DNA of 64,000 nt from Fusibacter_A sp965140735. Lineage in GTDB: Bacteria > Bacillota > Clostridia > Peptostreptococcales > Acidaminobacteraceae. The DNA lies in the NCBI GenBank assembly GCA_965140735.1, contig OZ223306.1, forward strand, positions 2,728,001 through 2,792,000, given 5' to 3'. Of this stretch, positions 36,543-45,302 are shown piece by piece; the first letter of the stretch is position 1; every line of letters begins with the position of its first letter. The notes under the pieces are model-generated. The model worked only from the letters and a program-made list of their open reading frames with translations. It ran no database searches and was not told the origin of the DNA. A program made the position numbers and the translations under genes.

Positions 36543-36573
36543 GGATTTGAGTCAACAGGTTTGCTCAAAATCC
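36543..36573 (-). terminator. Terminator after agrD
   Basis: On the minus strand GGATTTTGAG pairs with CTCAAATCC around a 12-base loop and is followed by TGTTTTTTT. Confidence 0.8.
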
Positions 36574-36622
36574 CATTCTTTTAAATTGTCTAGGAGTTTA
36601 TAAAATTAAGAAATCTACTAAT

Positions 36623-36760
36623 TTAGTCGACTTCTTGTAAACATTTTGGTACCTCCGGTTGATGTGCCCAAAACATACATGCTGAACTCAAATTAGTTAG
36701 CGCAAGACCAAAAACTGCCACCATAAAGACTTGATTCATTTTTTCAAATAACTTTTTCAT
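36623..36760 (-). CDS. agrD: AgrD-like cyclic peptide pheromone precursor, 45 aa
   Basis: Short gene overlapping the 3' end of agrB by 17 bases, with GGAG nine bases before its ATG. The precursor has three parts seen in AgrD proteins: an amphipathic leader (MKKLFEKMNQVFMVAVFG), a core with Cys28 (SSACMFWA), and an acidic tail HQPEVPKCLQEVD. The tail keeps the EVPK-L pattern of staphylococcal AgrD (S. aureus type I has DEVEVPKEL). Cleavage before His33 would leave a five-residue thiolactone ring Cys28-Met-Phe-Trp-Ala32, the usual ring size. Ring and cleavage site are inferred, not observed. Confidence 0.9.
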   Translation of the reverse strand: MKKLFEKMNQVFMVAVFGLALTNLSSACMFWAHQPEVPKCLQEVD

Positions 36761-37349
36761 AATATTTTTCTCCTCTCTTGTATTTATAAAAGATCGGTAC
36801 CATGCTGAGCATTTGACCTGTTAAAGCCAAACTCATCATTTTAAACCAATCATTAAAACCGAATACATAAAGGACAAAGCTCAATGCCATAGTGCCAATT
36901 GTAAAATAAAAGGTCTTAGTCTTGCACCTTCGCTTTTGTTTTTCGCTTAAGGGCTTCGAAATGGAGTCAAGAGGTGCCATAATCATAATTAGAACACCCG
37001 ATATTACAATTAAAGTCGTATACGCGAAAAGCGGTCCAGTATAGTAGTTCATTATTCCGATGGAAGCCAAAGCCATGACACTTATGGTCGCAAAACAACC
37101 TATAAATGTCTTGGCATGATAACCACCTGCATTCATTCTTACAACTGCGAAAGTTAACAGATAAACAGCCAAATGATCTAAGCACCCAAGGACTAATCCA
37201 ATCACTATAAAACCTATGATGTCAAATAATGTCTCTATGAATAATAGTAATCCATACTCGAACTTGGCTTCTTCAACTTCATCTTTTAACTGACCCTGAA
37301 AAAACTTTTTTCTGATTTTGTGCGCAAGTTTTTGGAACAAATGAATCAC
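36744..37349 (-). CDS. agrB: AgrB-like accessory gene regulator, membrane protease
   Basis: 201 residues, a normal length. It has the family core FEYGLLLFIETLFDIIGF, five or so membrane segments, and the catalytic pair expected in AgrB: His in RMNAGGYHAKTFIGC (about residue 75) and the Cys that closes the same motif. AgrB removes the AgrD tail and forms the thiolactone. The start is GTG at 37349 or, better spaced from GGGGTG, TTG at 37340. Transcribed from a promoter at 37410-37439. Confidence 0.92.
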   Translation of the reverse strand: MIHLFQKLAHKIRKKFFQGQLKDEVEEAKFEYGLLLFIETLFDIIGFIVIGLVLGCLDHLAVYLLTFAVVRMNAGGYHAKTFIGCFATISVMALASIGIMNYYTGPLFAYTTLIVISGVLIMIMAPLDSISKPLSEKQKRRCKTKTFYFTIGTMALSFVLYVFGFNDWFKMMSLALTGQMLSMVPIFYKYKRGEKYYEKVI

Positions 37350-37409
37350 ACCCCGATAAGTGAAATTTTCCCGTGACGCTTTTTCTTTTTTTCTTTCACG
37401 TCTGAAATT

Positions 37410-37439
37410 ATTATATAAGGTAAATGACTATATAATCAA
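37410..37439 (-). promoter_or_regulatory. agrBD promoter
   Basis: On the minus strand -35 TTGATT (37434-37439) and -10 TATAAT (37410-37415) with an 18-base spacer. The start site would be about 50 bases before agrB. The wide spacer and non-consensus -35 fit an activator-dependent promoter. Confidence 0.7.
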
Positions 37440-37444
37440 TAGGG

Positions 37445-37481
37445 GTGGCCTATTTGGAACGAATTGTGGCTTATTTGGAAC
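37445..37481 (-). promoter_or_regulatory. Direct repeats, probable AgrA (LytTR) binding sites
   Basis: Two 16-base copies, GTTCCAAATARGCCAC read on the minus strand, at 37466-37481 and 37445-37460, differ at one base and are 21 bases apart start to start, i.e. two helical turns. They end five bases upstream of the -35 of agrBD. LytTR regulators such as AgrA and VirR bind exactly this arrangement. Confidence 0.75.
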
Positions 37482-37503
37482 AGCAAATCTTAAATAGTGC
37501 ATT

Positions 37504-38808
37504 TCACTCCACCAATATACTGCATTTAAGGATAAATTTGTCTTCTAAAGCCTGGATTTCAAAAAGCCCATGATGCTTGTTTATGAGCTCTTCAATATTT
37601 CTAATACCATAACCATGTAAAGTCTTTTCCTTTTTTCGTGTTAAATAGCGCCCACTTTCTTTTTTATATTCTCCATTAGATGTATTTTCAATATAATAAT
37701 TCAAATAACCTTTTCTCATAAAGATTTTGATTTTTATACGTGTTTTTCCTACAACGGCTTGACAAGCTTCAATAGCATTATCCATGGAATTGCTGATAAT
37801 CATGGCCAAACTGTATTCCAATGTACTTAGATTGTTAGGAATCATAACCTCTTTTTCAATTTCAATCCCATATTGTAGTGCTTCATTGATTTTTTGCTCT
37901 AAAATCAATTCGATGGCCGTCATGGATGTTTTTAAATTGTGATCGAGTACAGATTGATCACCAATAAGGGCATCAATATAGCTTAAGACTTCATTTTGCT
38001 TGTCATGATTAACCATGGTTCGAATCGCCTGAAAGTGGTTTTTATAGTCATGTTGGTTCCGCCTAACCTCGTCCATGACCCCTTTAAGTGCTGTGATCTG
38101 ATCACTTTGCTGGCTTAATGACAGCTCCACCATCTGCTTTTCAATTTCCACTTGAGTCGCTTTATAAAAAATATTGCTGATAAAGAGCACCAAAATATTA
38201 CACCCCAGCATAACGAAGCTTACAAAGAGCACACTCTGATTTGCCTTTTCACTGACCACATAGGTTTTGTAAATGTCTACAACAAAAAAGGCAACGATGA
38301 TGTTCAGCATCAACATGAGAATTAAAATTAAAGACTGATATCGTTTCCCTACACCTGTGTCCATTCGAGTCGTCTTAATTGTATTCACGACTAAAAAGGC
38401 GAGTAACTTACTGTTAATTGCAAATACAAACCGCTCTGTCCCAAGGGTAGCCAATGCCATCGGAGTCGTCTTGAAAAAAAAGCCCATTAAAACTATTAAA
38501 ATAAATTCACAAGCGATCAAAATAATATCTACCGTAATAATAGCCAGTATAATCTTAAGTAAATTTTTTTCTCCATAACGCCATACACCAACGAATAGCC
38601 AATACAAAAACATGATCAACATAACGTAGATAGAACCTGTATCAAAGGCATGATTTAAGTACGAAAGTATTACACTTCCCATAATAACCACTATAAAATC
38701 ATCTACAACACCTGACTTTTTTATGTGTGCAAATTGCTTTTTAAAAAAAATCAAAACTATAAACATTTCAAATAGGTTTATGGCATTTTCAATTACCAAC
38801 CATTCCAT
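37504..38808 (-). CDS. agrC: AgrC-like sensor histidine kinase (HPK10/GHKL type)
   Basis: 434 residues. Six or so membrane segments occupy 1-215, then a dimerisation helix with the phospho-acceptor box RRNQHDYKNHFQAI (about residue 252), the N box MIISNSMDNAIEAC (about 340) and a glycine-rich region LHGYGIRNIEEL (about 400). This kinase type senses cyclic peptides. It starts 3 bases after the agrA stop, with GGGGGGAG as ribosome site, so agrA-agrC form an operon. Agonist is presumably the AgrD product encoded 750 bases away. Confidence 0.9.
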   Translation of the reverse strand: MEWLVIENAINLFEMFIVLIFFKKQFAHIKKSGVVDDFIVVIMGSVILSYLNHAFDTGSIYVMLIMFLYWLFVGVWRYGEKNLLKIILAIITVDIILIACEFILIVLMGFFFKTTPMALATLGTERFVFAINSKLLAFLVVNTIKTTRMDTGVGKRYQSLILILMLMLNIIVAFFVVDIYKTYVVSEKANQSVLFVSFVMLGCNILVLFISNIFYKATQVEIEKQMVELSLSQQSDQITALKGVMDEVRRNQHDYKNHFQAIRTMVNHDKQNEVLSYIDALIGDQSVLDHNLKTSMTAIELILEQKINEALQYGIEIEKEVMIPNNLSTLEYSLAMIISNSMDNAIEACQAVVGKTRIKIKIFMRKGYLNYYIENTSNGEYKKESGRYLTRKKEKTLHGYGIRNIEELINKHHGLFEIQALEDKFILKCSILVE

Positions 38809-38811
38809 CTA

Positions 38812-39531
38812 CTACTCCCCCCATATTCTCCTTTTGATAGCATTTTGAACTTGTTCCACGTTTGCTTTACTCACGGGGATTGGCACTTTTTCATCTCCAA
38901 TATATACAATATACCTTTCAAGCTTATAAATCTGATCCACATTGATGATGTAGCCTTGATGACATTTCAGAAACACATCATTTGATAATAACTCATCAAT
39001 CTCTTTCATAGTTTCTCTAACTTCATACCGGCCGTTTAATGTGTGAAAAGCCGCTTTTTTGCCTACCTTCTCCACATAAATAATATCTGACTGCTTGAGT
39101 AATATCTGTTTACCATTTACCTTAATTGAAACCGTCTTAAACATATGATTTTCTATAAAAGAATGTTCATCAATTTTGTTTTTTAAAAAATGTAAAATTT
39201 CATAAAATGAATCCATTTGAACAGGCTTAATAAGGTATTTAGAAGCTTCTACCTCAAAAGCATCTATTGCGTACGAAGTATAACTGGTAATAAACACAAT
39301 GAACCCTTCTGGATTATATTTTTTATAGTATCTGGCAAGATCAATACCACTGCGTTCATCTATATCAATATCAAAAATAACGGCATCTAGTGATTCACTC
39401 TGAATCACACGTACCGCCTCCTCGGAAGACACTGTGGAAAAAACAGTTAATGGAAATGCTTTAAACTCAGTGGTCATTGCCACCATCTCGTCTAAGATGG
39501 CTTTTTCATCATCACATATCAGCAAGTTCAT
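38812..39531 (-). CDS. agrA: AgrA-like response regulator with LytTR DNA-binding domain
   Basis: 239 residues. The receiver domain (1-125) has CDDEKAIL, the phospho-Asp in VIFDIDIDERSG (about 55) and FITSYTSYAIDAF, KYLIKPV with the conserved Lys. Residues 135-239 form a LytTR domain (ILLKQSDIIYVEKVGKKAAF, FLKCHQGYIINVDQI). RBS GAGAGG precedes the ATG at 39531. It likely activates the agrBD promoter at the repeats 37445-37481. Order agrA-agrC | agrB-agrD differs from staphylococci (BDCA in one run). Confidence 0.92.
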   Translation of the reverse strand: MNLLICDDEKAILDEMVAMTTEFKAFPLTVFSTVSSEEAVRVIQSESLDAVIFDIDIDERSGIDLARYYKKYNPEGFIVFITSYTSYAIDAFEVEASKYLIKPVQMDSFYEILHFLKNKIDEHSFIENHMFKTVSIKVNGKQILLKQSDIIYVEKVGKKAAFHTLNGRYEVRETMKEIDELLSNDVFLKCHQGYIINVDQIYKLERYIVYIGDEKVPIPVSKANVEQVQNAIKRRIWGE

Positions 39532-39645
39532 ATAAAATACCTCTCAATCCAATCTATTCGACTAAAGTGTCTCCTATATGAAGATTTCACTTTAAACATA
39601 TACACCCTTATTATCATTATAATAATAACATATTTCCCCAACTGT

Positions 39646-39674
39646 TTGTGCGAAAATCAATTTCTAGGTATAAT
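39646..39674 (+). promoter_or_regulatory. Promoter of the MerR-methyltransferase gene
   Basis: TTGTGC at 39646-39651, a 17-base spacer and TATAAT at 39669-39674, 32 bases before the start codon. Confidence 0.6.
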
Positions 39675-39705
39675 GTATTAATAACTTATAAACAAAGGAG
39701 TTCTT

Positions 39706-40944
39706 ATGAAAATCGGTAAATTTGCATCCCAAAACAACTTAACAATTGATGCAATTCGGCACTATATGTCTCTTGATTTAATCGTACCGGAAATGATCGG
39801 TTCACAGTACGACTTTGATGAAAGATGTCAACTCGATTTATCTGAAATTCTGCACCTTAAGAGCATTGGTTTTACCTTGCAAGAAATCCAAATGCTCTTA
39901 ATATTTAAACGTATCGGCCGGCTCACAGATTATGAAAAAAGCCTTTATTATCAGTCTTTTTTTGAACAAAAAATGAAGGCTATTGACGAAAATATTACAC
40001 AGCTTGTGAGTATGAAAAATAAATTGGCTCGAGCAATCAGCTCAATTGAAGACAATTTGAAAAAAATAGAGCCCAGCGGAAGTTTCGGTGTGCCTCTTTC
40101 CTTTTTGCCCAAAATCACTTGTTACAAATGTAATGCTGCTATGATCTTAAATGAAGGTGCTATTATAGATCAAAAACTTACAACAGGGATATTCAACTGT
40201 GTTTGTGGTACTCAGTATACCGTAGAAGATGGTATTTTGATCGTAGATACTGAAGATTTGATTACGACTCATACTGATGAAGATCGCAATGTTATTTATG
40301 TTGAAGATTATATCATGCATACAGACTACGAATACCTCAGTAATTTGCATAAAAGCTTTGAATGGGCTTATAAAAATATTCCCTTTGAGGACTATGAAAA
40401 CAAAACTTTCTTAGAACTAGGCATTGGACATGGCTTCTTTTTAAGATATCTTTACGATAAGATTCACCACTCTAATCAATATATCGCTGTGGATCATGAT
40501 ATTGGTAGATTAAAATGGTTTAGAGACCGTTTACTCAACAATCCTATGAATTTCGACTTGTTGTTAATCGCATGTGACTTTAAAAAAATTCCCCTGAATG
40601 ATTATTCTATAGATGTTCTTTTGGATATCTCGGGTTCGAGCAACTACGCCTTTGATCATCCTGAATTCTTACTTACTGAGTTATCTAAACTCTGTAACAG
40701 AAGATGTGATTTAGTTGCAAGTTTTTTGCTCTTTCATAATTTTAGTAAACATTCTAAGATAGCTCCTATCTTAAGAGAGAACTTCAAACTCAAACCCATA
40801 TGCGAACAAATAGCTAAACTTGATTTTAAAGAAAAAGTTTCATATATATCAGACACAGTTACTCGGGGTGGCAAATTTGAAGATTTCTTTATAGAAGGTG
40901 AAAATATATTTAATTATATCTATTATGGCAAACGGTGGGGATAA
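39706..40944 (+). CDS. MerR-type regulator fused to a zinc ribbon and a SAM methyltransferase
   Basis: 412 residues in three parts. Residues 1-70 are a MerR winged helix (MKIGKFASQNNLTIDAIRHY) followed by a coiled coil to about 120. Residues 135-185 form a Trm112-like zinc ribbon with CYKC and CVCGTQYTVEDGIL. Residues 225-405 form a Rossmann methyltransferase with the SAM loop FLELGIGHGFFLRY and an acidic VDHD. RBS AAAGGAG. The domain mix suggests a sensor that both regulates transcription and methylates a small molecule or RNA. The next gene is a drug-type pump. Function not established; I rate the domain assignments as solid and the role as inference. Confidence 0.8.
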   Translation: MKIGKFASQNNLTIDAIRHYMSLDLIVPEMIGSQYDFDERCQLDLSEILHLKSIGFTLQEIQMLLIFKRIGRLTDYEKSLYYQSFFEQKMKAIDENITQLVSMKNKLARAISSIEDNLKKIEPSGSFGVPLSFLPKITCYKCNAAMILNEGAIIDQKLTTGIFNCVCGTQYTVEDGILIVDTEDLITTHTDEDRNVIYVEDYIMHTDYEYLSNLHKSFEWAYKNIPFEDYENKTFLELGIGHGFFLRYLYDKIHHSNQYIAVDHDIGRLKWFRDRLLNNPMNFDLLLIACDFKKIPLNDYSIDVLLDISGSSNYAFDHPEFLLTELSKLCNRRCDLVASFLLFHNFSKHSKIAPILRENFKLKPICEQIAKLDFKEKVSYISDTVTRGGKFEDFFIEGENIFNYIYYGKRWG

Positions 40945-40955
40945 CCCCACCGTTT
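40930..40955 (+). terminator. Hairpin at the end of the MerR-methyltransferase gene
   Basis: A perfect 11-bp stem AAACGGTGGGG/CCCCACCGTTT with an ATAA loop contains the stop codon. It has only a weak T tract, so it may attenuate rather than fully stop transcription. Confidence 0.6.
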
Positions 40956-40991
40956 CTATGATTTATCCACAAATAATACATAATTAAGGCC

Positions 40992-41022
40992 TTGATCTCG
41001 TCCTAACACCACCGAGTATACT
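40992..41022 (+). promoter_or_regulatory. MerR-type promoter (19-bp spacer) of the MFS gene
   Basis: TTGATC (40992-40997) and TATACT (41017-41022) are separated by 19 bases, the overlong spacer typical of promoters activated by MerR-family proteins through DNA distortion. Transcription would start near 41029. Confidence 0.6.
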
Positions 41023-41038
41023 CATACTAGGAGGTGTT
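41005..41038 (+). promoter_or_regulatory. Palindrome spanning -10 and ribosome site of the MFS gene
   Basis: Arms of 15 bases (13 matching) around a 4-base ACTC centre; the right arm contains GGAGGTG, the ribosome site. As DNA it could be the operator of the adjacent MerR-type protein; as RNA it could hide the ribosome site on transcripts starting upstream. Confidence 0.65.
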
Positions 41039-41041
41039 CAT

Positions 41042-42304
41042 ATGTTTTCTATGCCGTTAAAAAACACAGATTTCAGAAATTTAATCTTATTTATTACTGG
41101 AAAAGGCGTTTCTGTCTTTGGTTCTTCCATTTATACATTTGCCATCAGCTTATATGTCCTTAAGATGACTGGGTCTGCTCTAAACTTTGCCACAACAGTA
41201 CTCCTGGGTATTCTGCCTATGATACTTTTTGCACCATTTGCAGGTATCTTAACAGATCGCTTTTCCAAAAAAAAGCTTATTGTCATCACAGATACCTTAA
41301 ATGGTTTATTATTTTTGACACTTTTTATCATAAGTGCCAAAAACCCTTTGACCCTTATGATCATTTACACCACAACTGTATTGCTCTCTCTTTTTTCTAC
41401 ACTTTTTATGGTCAGTATGGAAGCTGCGAAACCATCGCTTGTTTCTGCTGAAAAACTTTTAAAGATTAATGCAATTAGTAAAATGATAGACTCCCTCTCC
41501 GCCATTCTTGGTCCTATTTTAGGTGGCATTGCCTTTGCACTATTTGATATTCGATTTTTCATTTTAATCAATGCCGTTTCTTTTATATTTTCAGCATTTA
41601 CAGAAATGTTTTTCAAATTTAATTCGACTCACGCTATAAATCTGGATATTAAAAAAAACTCTCTTTGGGATGAACTAAGGGAAGGTATTCAGTATTTAAA
41701 GGCCTCAGAAGAACTTAAAAAACTGACCAGTGTTTTTATCTTTATCAATTTCTTTCTTGGATTTGCGATACAAGTCCCATTACCTTACATTGTTAATACC
41801 TTACTAAAGCTCTCACCAGAGTGGTACGGCATTATCAACAGTGCTTTTCCTGTTGGTCTAATCATGGGATCGATTATAGTTGAAAAAATAATGTCCAAGT
41901 TTAACTACAACGGCATACTCATGTCTATGGTACTGATTATGTCCATTTGCTCTATTTTAATTGGAGCACCACTCTTTATATCTTGGGCACCAAGCGAAAT
42001 TGGCTTCCTCTATTGCCTGATTATGTTTGTTTTTGGTATCGCGATTGCACTTATTGATATCCCAATCTCATACATTCTCCAGGATACAGTGCCAGAATAC
42101 ATCCGGGGCAGAATACTAAGTCTCATATCTAGTCTTGTGAAGATTTTCTTACCCCTGGGACTCATTTTATCTGGTATTTTAGTTCAAAGTATATCCGCAT
42201 ATTATTTACCTATTTTAGGCGGTGCCTTGGCACTTCTTTATAGTTATGGCTACCACTATTTTATAACGCGTAAAAACATCACTGTACATGCCACTGAAGA
42301 ATAA
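41042..42304 (+). CDS. MFS transporter, MefA-like (MFS_3) drug efflux family
   Basis: 420 residues with 12 membrane segments. The loop between TM2 and TM3 reads GILTDRFSKKKLIVITDTL, the MFS signature, and NAISKMIDSLSAILGPILGG before TM5 is typical of macrolide-efflux-like MFS_3 proteins. GAGGTG precedes the ATG at 41042. It lies 97 bases after the MerR-methyltransferase gene on the same strand and has its own MerR-type promoter, so it is probably the efflux partner of that regulator. Substrate unknown. Confidence 0.85.
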   Translation: MFSMPLKNTDFRNLILFITGKGVSVFGSSIYTFAISLYVLKMTGSALNFATTVLLGILPMILFAPFAGILTDRFSKKKLIVITDTLNGLLFLTLFIISAKNPLTLMIIYTTTVLLSLFSTLFMVSMEAAKPSLVSAEKLLKINAISKMIDSLSAILGPILGGIAFALFDIRFFILINAVSFIFSAFTEMFFKFNSTHAINLDIKKNSLWDELREGIQYLKASEELKKLTSVFIFINFFLGFAIQVPLPYIVNTLLKLSPEWYGIINSAFPVGLIMGSIIVEKIMSKFNYNGILMSMVLIMSICSILIGAPLFISWAPSEIGFLYCLIMFVFGIAIALIDIPISYILQDTVPEYIRGRILSLISSLVKIFLPLGLILSGILVQSISAYYLPILGGALALLYSYGYHYFITRKNITVHATEE

Positions 42305-42320
42305 AACCTTTCTAACTTCA

Positions 42321-42373
42321 AAAAAGTGCCTTTAGCGACCAGTGAAATAACACATGCGCTAAAGACACTTTTT
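42321..42373. terminator. Bidirectional terminator between MFS and chemoreceptor genes
   Basis: AAAAAGTGCCTTTAGCG pairs with CGCTAAAGACACTTTTT with one mismatch; T tracts occur on both strands. Confidence 0.85.
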
Positions 42374-42399
42374 GAATTTTCTATTACTCAGACCCAACT

Positions 42400-44118
42400 T
42401 TAAATTTTAAATTTAGAAATTTCACTTTCAAGATTTTGAGCACTTTCATTTGTTCTCAGAACAAGTTTGACAACTTCGATGGATTTTTCTGTTACATTTG
42501 ATGTCTTGATGGCAATATCTGATGTACCTTGAGCACCCTCAGTGGAAGCTTTAGCAACACCATCAATAGCTCTTAAAATTTCAGTAATTGAGGCTAAGAG
42601 TTCTTCCGATGTCGAGCTAAAATCTGTTACCAAGTCATCTACATAAATAGCATCTTCACTGTATTTATCTGCCACGTCTAAGATCAGTTTATAATCTTCG
42701 TTGACATCATTATTCACAAACTCAAGTAGGTTGTTAGAATTTCCTGTTAAGTCTGCTACAGCTTCATTTACTTTAGAAGTAATGCGCTGGATCTCTTCCA
42801 CAGTATCCTTAGATTGCTCAGCCAACTTTCTAATTTCTTCTGCCACCACTGCAAATCCCTTACCTGCTTCTCCTGCTCTAGCAGCTTCAATGGCTGCATT
42901 TAACGCAAGTAAATTAGTCTGAGAAGTGATGTTCATAATAGATTCACTGAGTACGTCAATTTGAGAAACGACTTTTGAAGCCTCAATTGAAGCTTCAAGT
43001 TTTTCTTTCACACTGGTTAACATAGTCATTGCCTTAGTCTGTGCATCCAGTACGAGCCCTTTAGTGGATTGAGCTCTGTTGCTAATTTCATTTGCTTTAA
43101 TGGCACCCTCTTGAGCTTTATCGGCAATGGATGAAACTGCCCTCTCCATTTCTTGAGAAGTTGCTGACATTTCCTCAGATGTAGCTGCTGTTTCTTCCAT
43201 ACCTGCTGCAAGTTCCTCAGTCGTCGCAGATACATTTTCGATGTCACTATTGAGATCACTCACTCTACGATCTACCTCTTTTACAATGCCTTCAATATTA
43301 TTAGACTCATTGCTCACTTTGCCAATTAAAGCTTTAATCGCACCTTGCATTTCATTTATCCCTGTTGCCAGAGCACCCATTTCATCTTTACGTTTCAATA
43401 AATCACTTGAAATATCAATTGAAAAATCACCAGAGGCTACTTGTGATAATTGAGTCACTGCAAGTTTTAGAGGCCTTGTTATATCAAGTGATATTAGGAA
43501 AGTTAATATCAAACTTAACAACAGTGAAAATATAGTGATGCCTACGAATAATTTCACCGTTTTTATATAGTCCGCTTCGTTATAATCATGGACCTTTTCA
43601 GCATCCATGAGTTGGTCATTTGCTAAATTAACTAAGCTTTGCTGAATTTCCTCACCCAGTGCATCGATTTCACTATACTTTTTAAGCGCCTTCTCTTGAT
43701 TGCCAGCAAGCGCATATTTAATCGCTTCATCGCGTATTGGCCTATATGCCACTAATTTTTTATCTAATAGATCAAATTCTTTACTCTCAATTTCATCTAA
43801 CCCTATATCTCTTACGCCCTGTAAATTGGCATCAAAGAGTTCTTTCCTATGCTCAAGATCTTCCAATCTAGTGGTCTGTTTCTCTTTATCTTCTATGTGA
43901 AGAAAAATGTAGTAAATATCACCCTCTATAGCCCTTAATTGAACCTCGCTCTCGTTAATCAACTGTGTTTTAGTTAGATTAACATCAAAAAGTGATTTAA
44001 GATTATCATTGGATTCTGTCAATCTCGTATAACCTACACCTGCAACCAACAATAATAATAATATGAGTGTACTACTCAAAAGAATAATCTTAAATCTGAC
44101 TTTTAGCCGTTTTAGCAT
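42400..44118 (-). CDS. Methyl-accepting chemotaxis protein
   Basis: 572 residues. TM1 is at about 11-30; a four-helix-bundle sensor (4HB_MCP type) spans 31-185; TM2 is at about 187-210, followed by HAMP to about 265 and a signalling domain. The highly conserved hairpin tip TNLLALNAAIEAARAGEAG is present near residue 400. Such receptors signal through CheW-CheA. No chemotaxis genes are nearby. RBS GGGAGAG. Ligand unknown. Confidence 0.95.
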   Translation of the reverse strand: MLKRLKVRFKIILLSSTLILLLLLVAGVGYTRLTESNDNLKSLFDVNLTKTQLINESEVQLRAIEGDIYYIFLHIEDKEKQTTRLEDLEHRKELFDANLQGVRDIGLDEIESKEFDLLDKKLVAYRPIRDEAIKYALAGNQEKALKKYSEIDALGEEIQQSLVNLANDQLMDAEKVHDYNEADYIKTVKLFVGITIFSLLLSLILTFLISLDITRPLKLAVTQLSQVASGDFSIDISSDLLKRKDEMGALATGINEMQGAIKALIGKVSNESNNIEGIVKEVDRRVSDLNSDIENVSATTEELAAGMEETAATSEEMSATSQEMERAVSSIADKAQEGAIKANEISNRAQSTKGLVLDAQTKAMTMLTSVKEKLEASIEASKVVSQIDVLSESIMNITSQTNLLALNAAIEAARAGEAGKGFAVVAEEIRKLAEQSKDTVEEIQRITSKVNEAVADLTGNSNNLLEFVNNDVNEDYKLILDVADKYSEDAIYVDDLVTDFSSTSEELLASITEILRAIDGVAKASTEGAQGTSDIAIKTSNVTEKSIEVVKLVLRTNESAQNLESEISKFKI

Positions 44119-44193
44119 AAATTCACTCTCCCAATTCTAAATTTGTAATTATATTTATACCCTATTTATACGCTCTAAAACGGAGTATTTGAA

Positions 44194-45087
44194 CTATTTA
44201 TTGTTTTTTTGCCATAAAAGATTATTTTCTTTAAAAGTAGCAACGATTCGATCGCTATCAGACAAATAAGACAAATAAGATTTAATTGTACTGCCTACGA
44301 GAACATACTGATTCATGTCCATCTTTAAGCTATAGTGATCAAATATTTTTTTCAATAAACTTTCAAAACCAATTTCATTTTCACAGAGAAATTCAATTAA
44401 TGCAATGATTTCTAAAACTTTGCGCTTATTAATCTCTATGAGCTCCCCCAAATCTTCACAGATACTTGCATGTGCCAACACAAAACAATTGCCCTCTAAC
44501 TTTATTAATTTTTCAATACTTTCAAGATAAGCACTGACATCATAAAGAAATGAAACATGATATTTTTCAATAATATGTGCACCGTTAAGGGCATCTCCTA
44601 GATACCAGACACCATCTGGTGTTTTTATACCAATCATGTTAAAGGTATGTCCATCCAGACGTATAAACTCAAAATCATTGAGCCCTGTTATGGTTTCAAA
44701 ATCCTCAATCGGCGTTACTTGACTTGGTTTTGCCATCAGAAATTTATTTCTAAGAGCTTTCATCGGATACCCCCCATATAAAAAGGAAGGTTCTAAGATC
44801 GGATAAGTCATAAAAGCATTTTCAATGCCTACAGTAAATGCTTGGCACTTAAATTGTTCCAGCAAATATGCATTCCCACCAATATGATCCGCATGCGAAT
44901 GTGTATTGATAATCCATTTGAGATTCCAATTCTGAGCGCGAATGATCTTTGCTATTTTTTTTGCTGCATCTTTATCATTGCCACTGTCAATCAATAAAAC
45001 ATCATTCCCATTAATTTCATAAATGCCTGTTTTAACAGGGCTTTCAATATAGTAAGAATGTTCTCCGAGTTTTTCTAGTTCATACAT
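44194..45087 (-). CDS. Metallo-beta-lactamase fold hydrolase, 297 aa
   Basis: The zinc-binding motif THSHADHIGG is near residue 65, with further ligands in RLDGHTFNMIG (about 155), YLGDAL (Asp about 172) and VLAHASICED (about 215). It begins MYELEKLGEHSYYIESPVKTG and shows no signal peptide. The fold covers glyoxalase II, lactonases and thioesterases; the exact reaction is not clear. AAGGAG ribosome site. Lies alone between the chemoreceptor and the ABC operon terminator. Confidence 0.85.
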   Translation of the reverse strand: MYELEKLGEHSYYIESPVKTGIYEINGNDVLLIDSGNDKDAAKKIAKIIRAQNWNLKWIINTHSHADHIGGNAYLLEQFKCQAFTVGIENAFMTYPILEPSFLYGGYPMKALRNKFLMAKPSQVTPIEDFETITGLNDFEFIRLDGHTFNMIGIKTPDGVWYLGDALNGAHIIEKYHVSFLYDVSAYLESIEKLIKLEGNCFVLAHASICEDLGELIEINKRKVLEIIALIEFLCENEIGFESLLKKIFDHYSLKMDMNQYVLVGSTIKSYLSYLSDSDRIVATFKENNLLWQKNNK

Positions 45088-45230
45088 GAGTCCTTCTCCT
45101 TTCCTACTCCAACACTAAATATTGCATAATTTGGATTCAATTTAGACTATTATATCAGAATAAATAGAAAATCCTATAAAAAATGCTCTTCTCAATGTTG
45201 ATATTTTTAAGTTATTTACTAGGTTTTAAA

Positions 45231-45273
45231 AAAAAAGATTTTTAGAGCCTCATTTTACTCTAAAAATCTTTTT
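45231..45273 (-). terminator. Terminator of the MarR-HlyD-ABC operon
   Basis: A perfect 16-bp stem AAAAAGATTTTTAGAG/CTCTAAAAATCTTTTT with further A and T runs at the edges; works in both directions. Confidence 0.85.
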
Positions 45274-45302
45274 AATTTTATTGGCCTTTATTAATAAACG
45301 GT

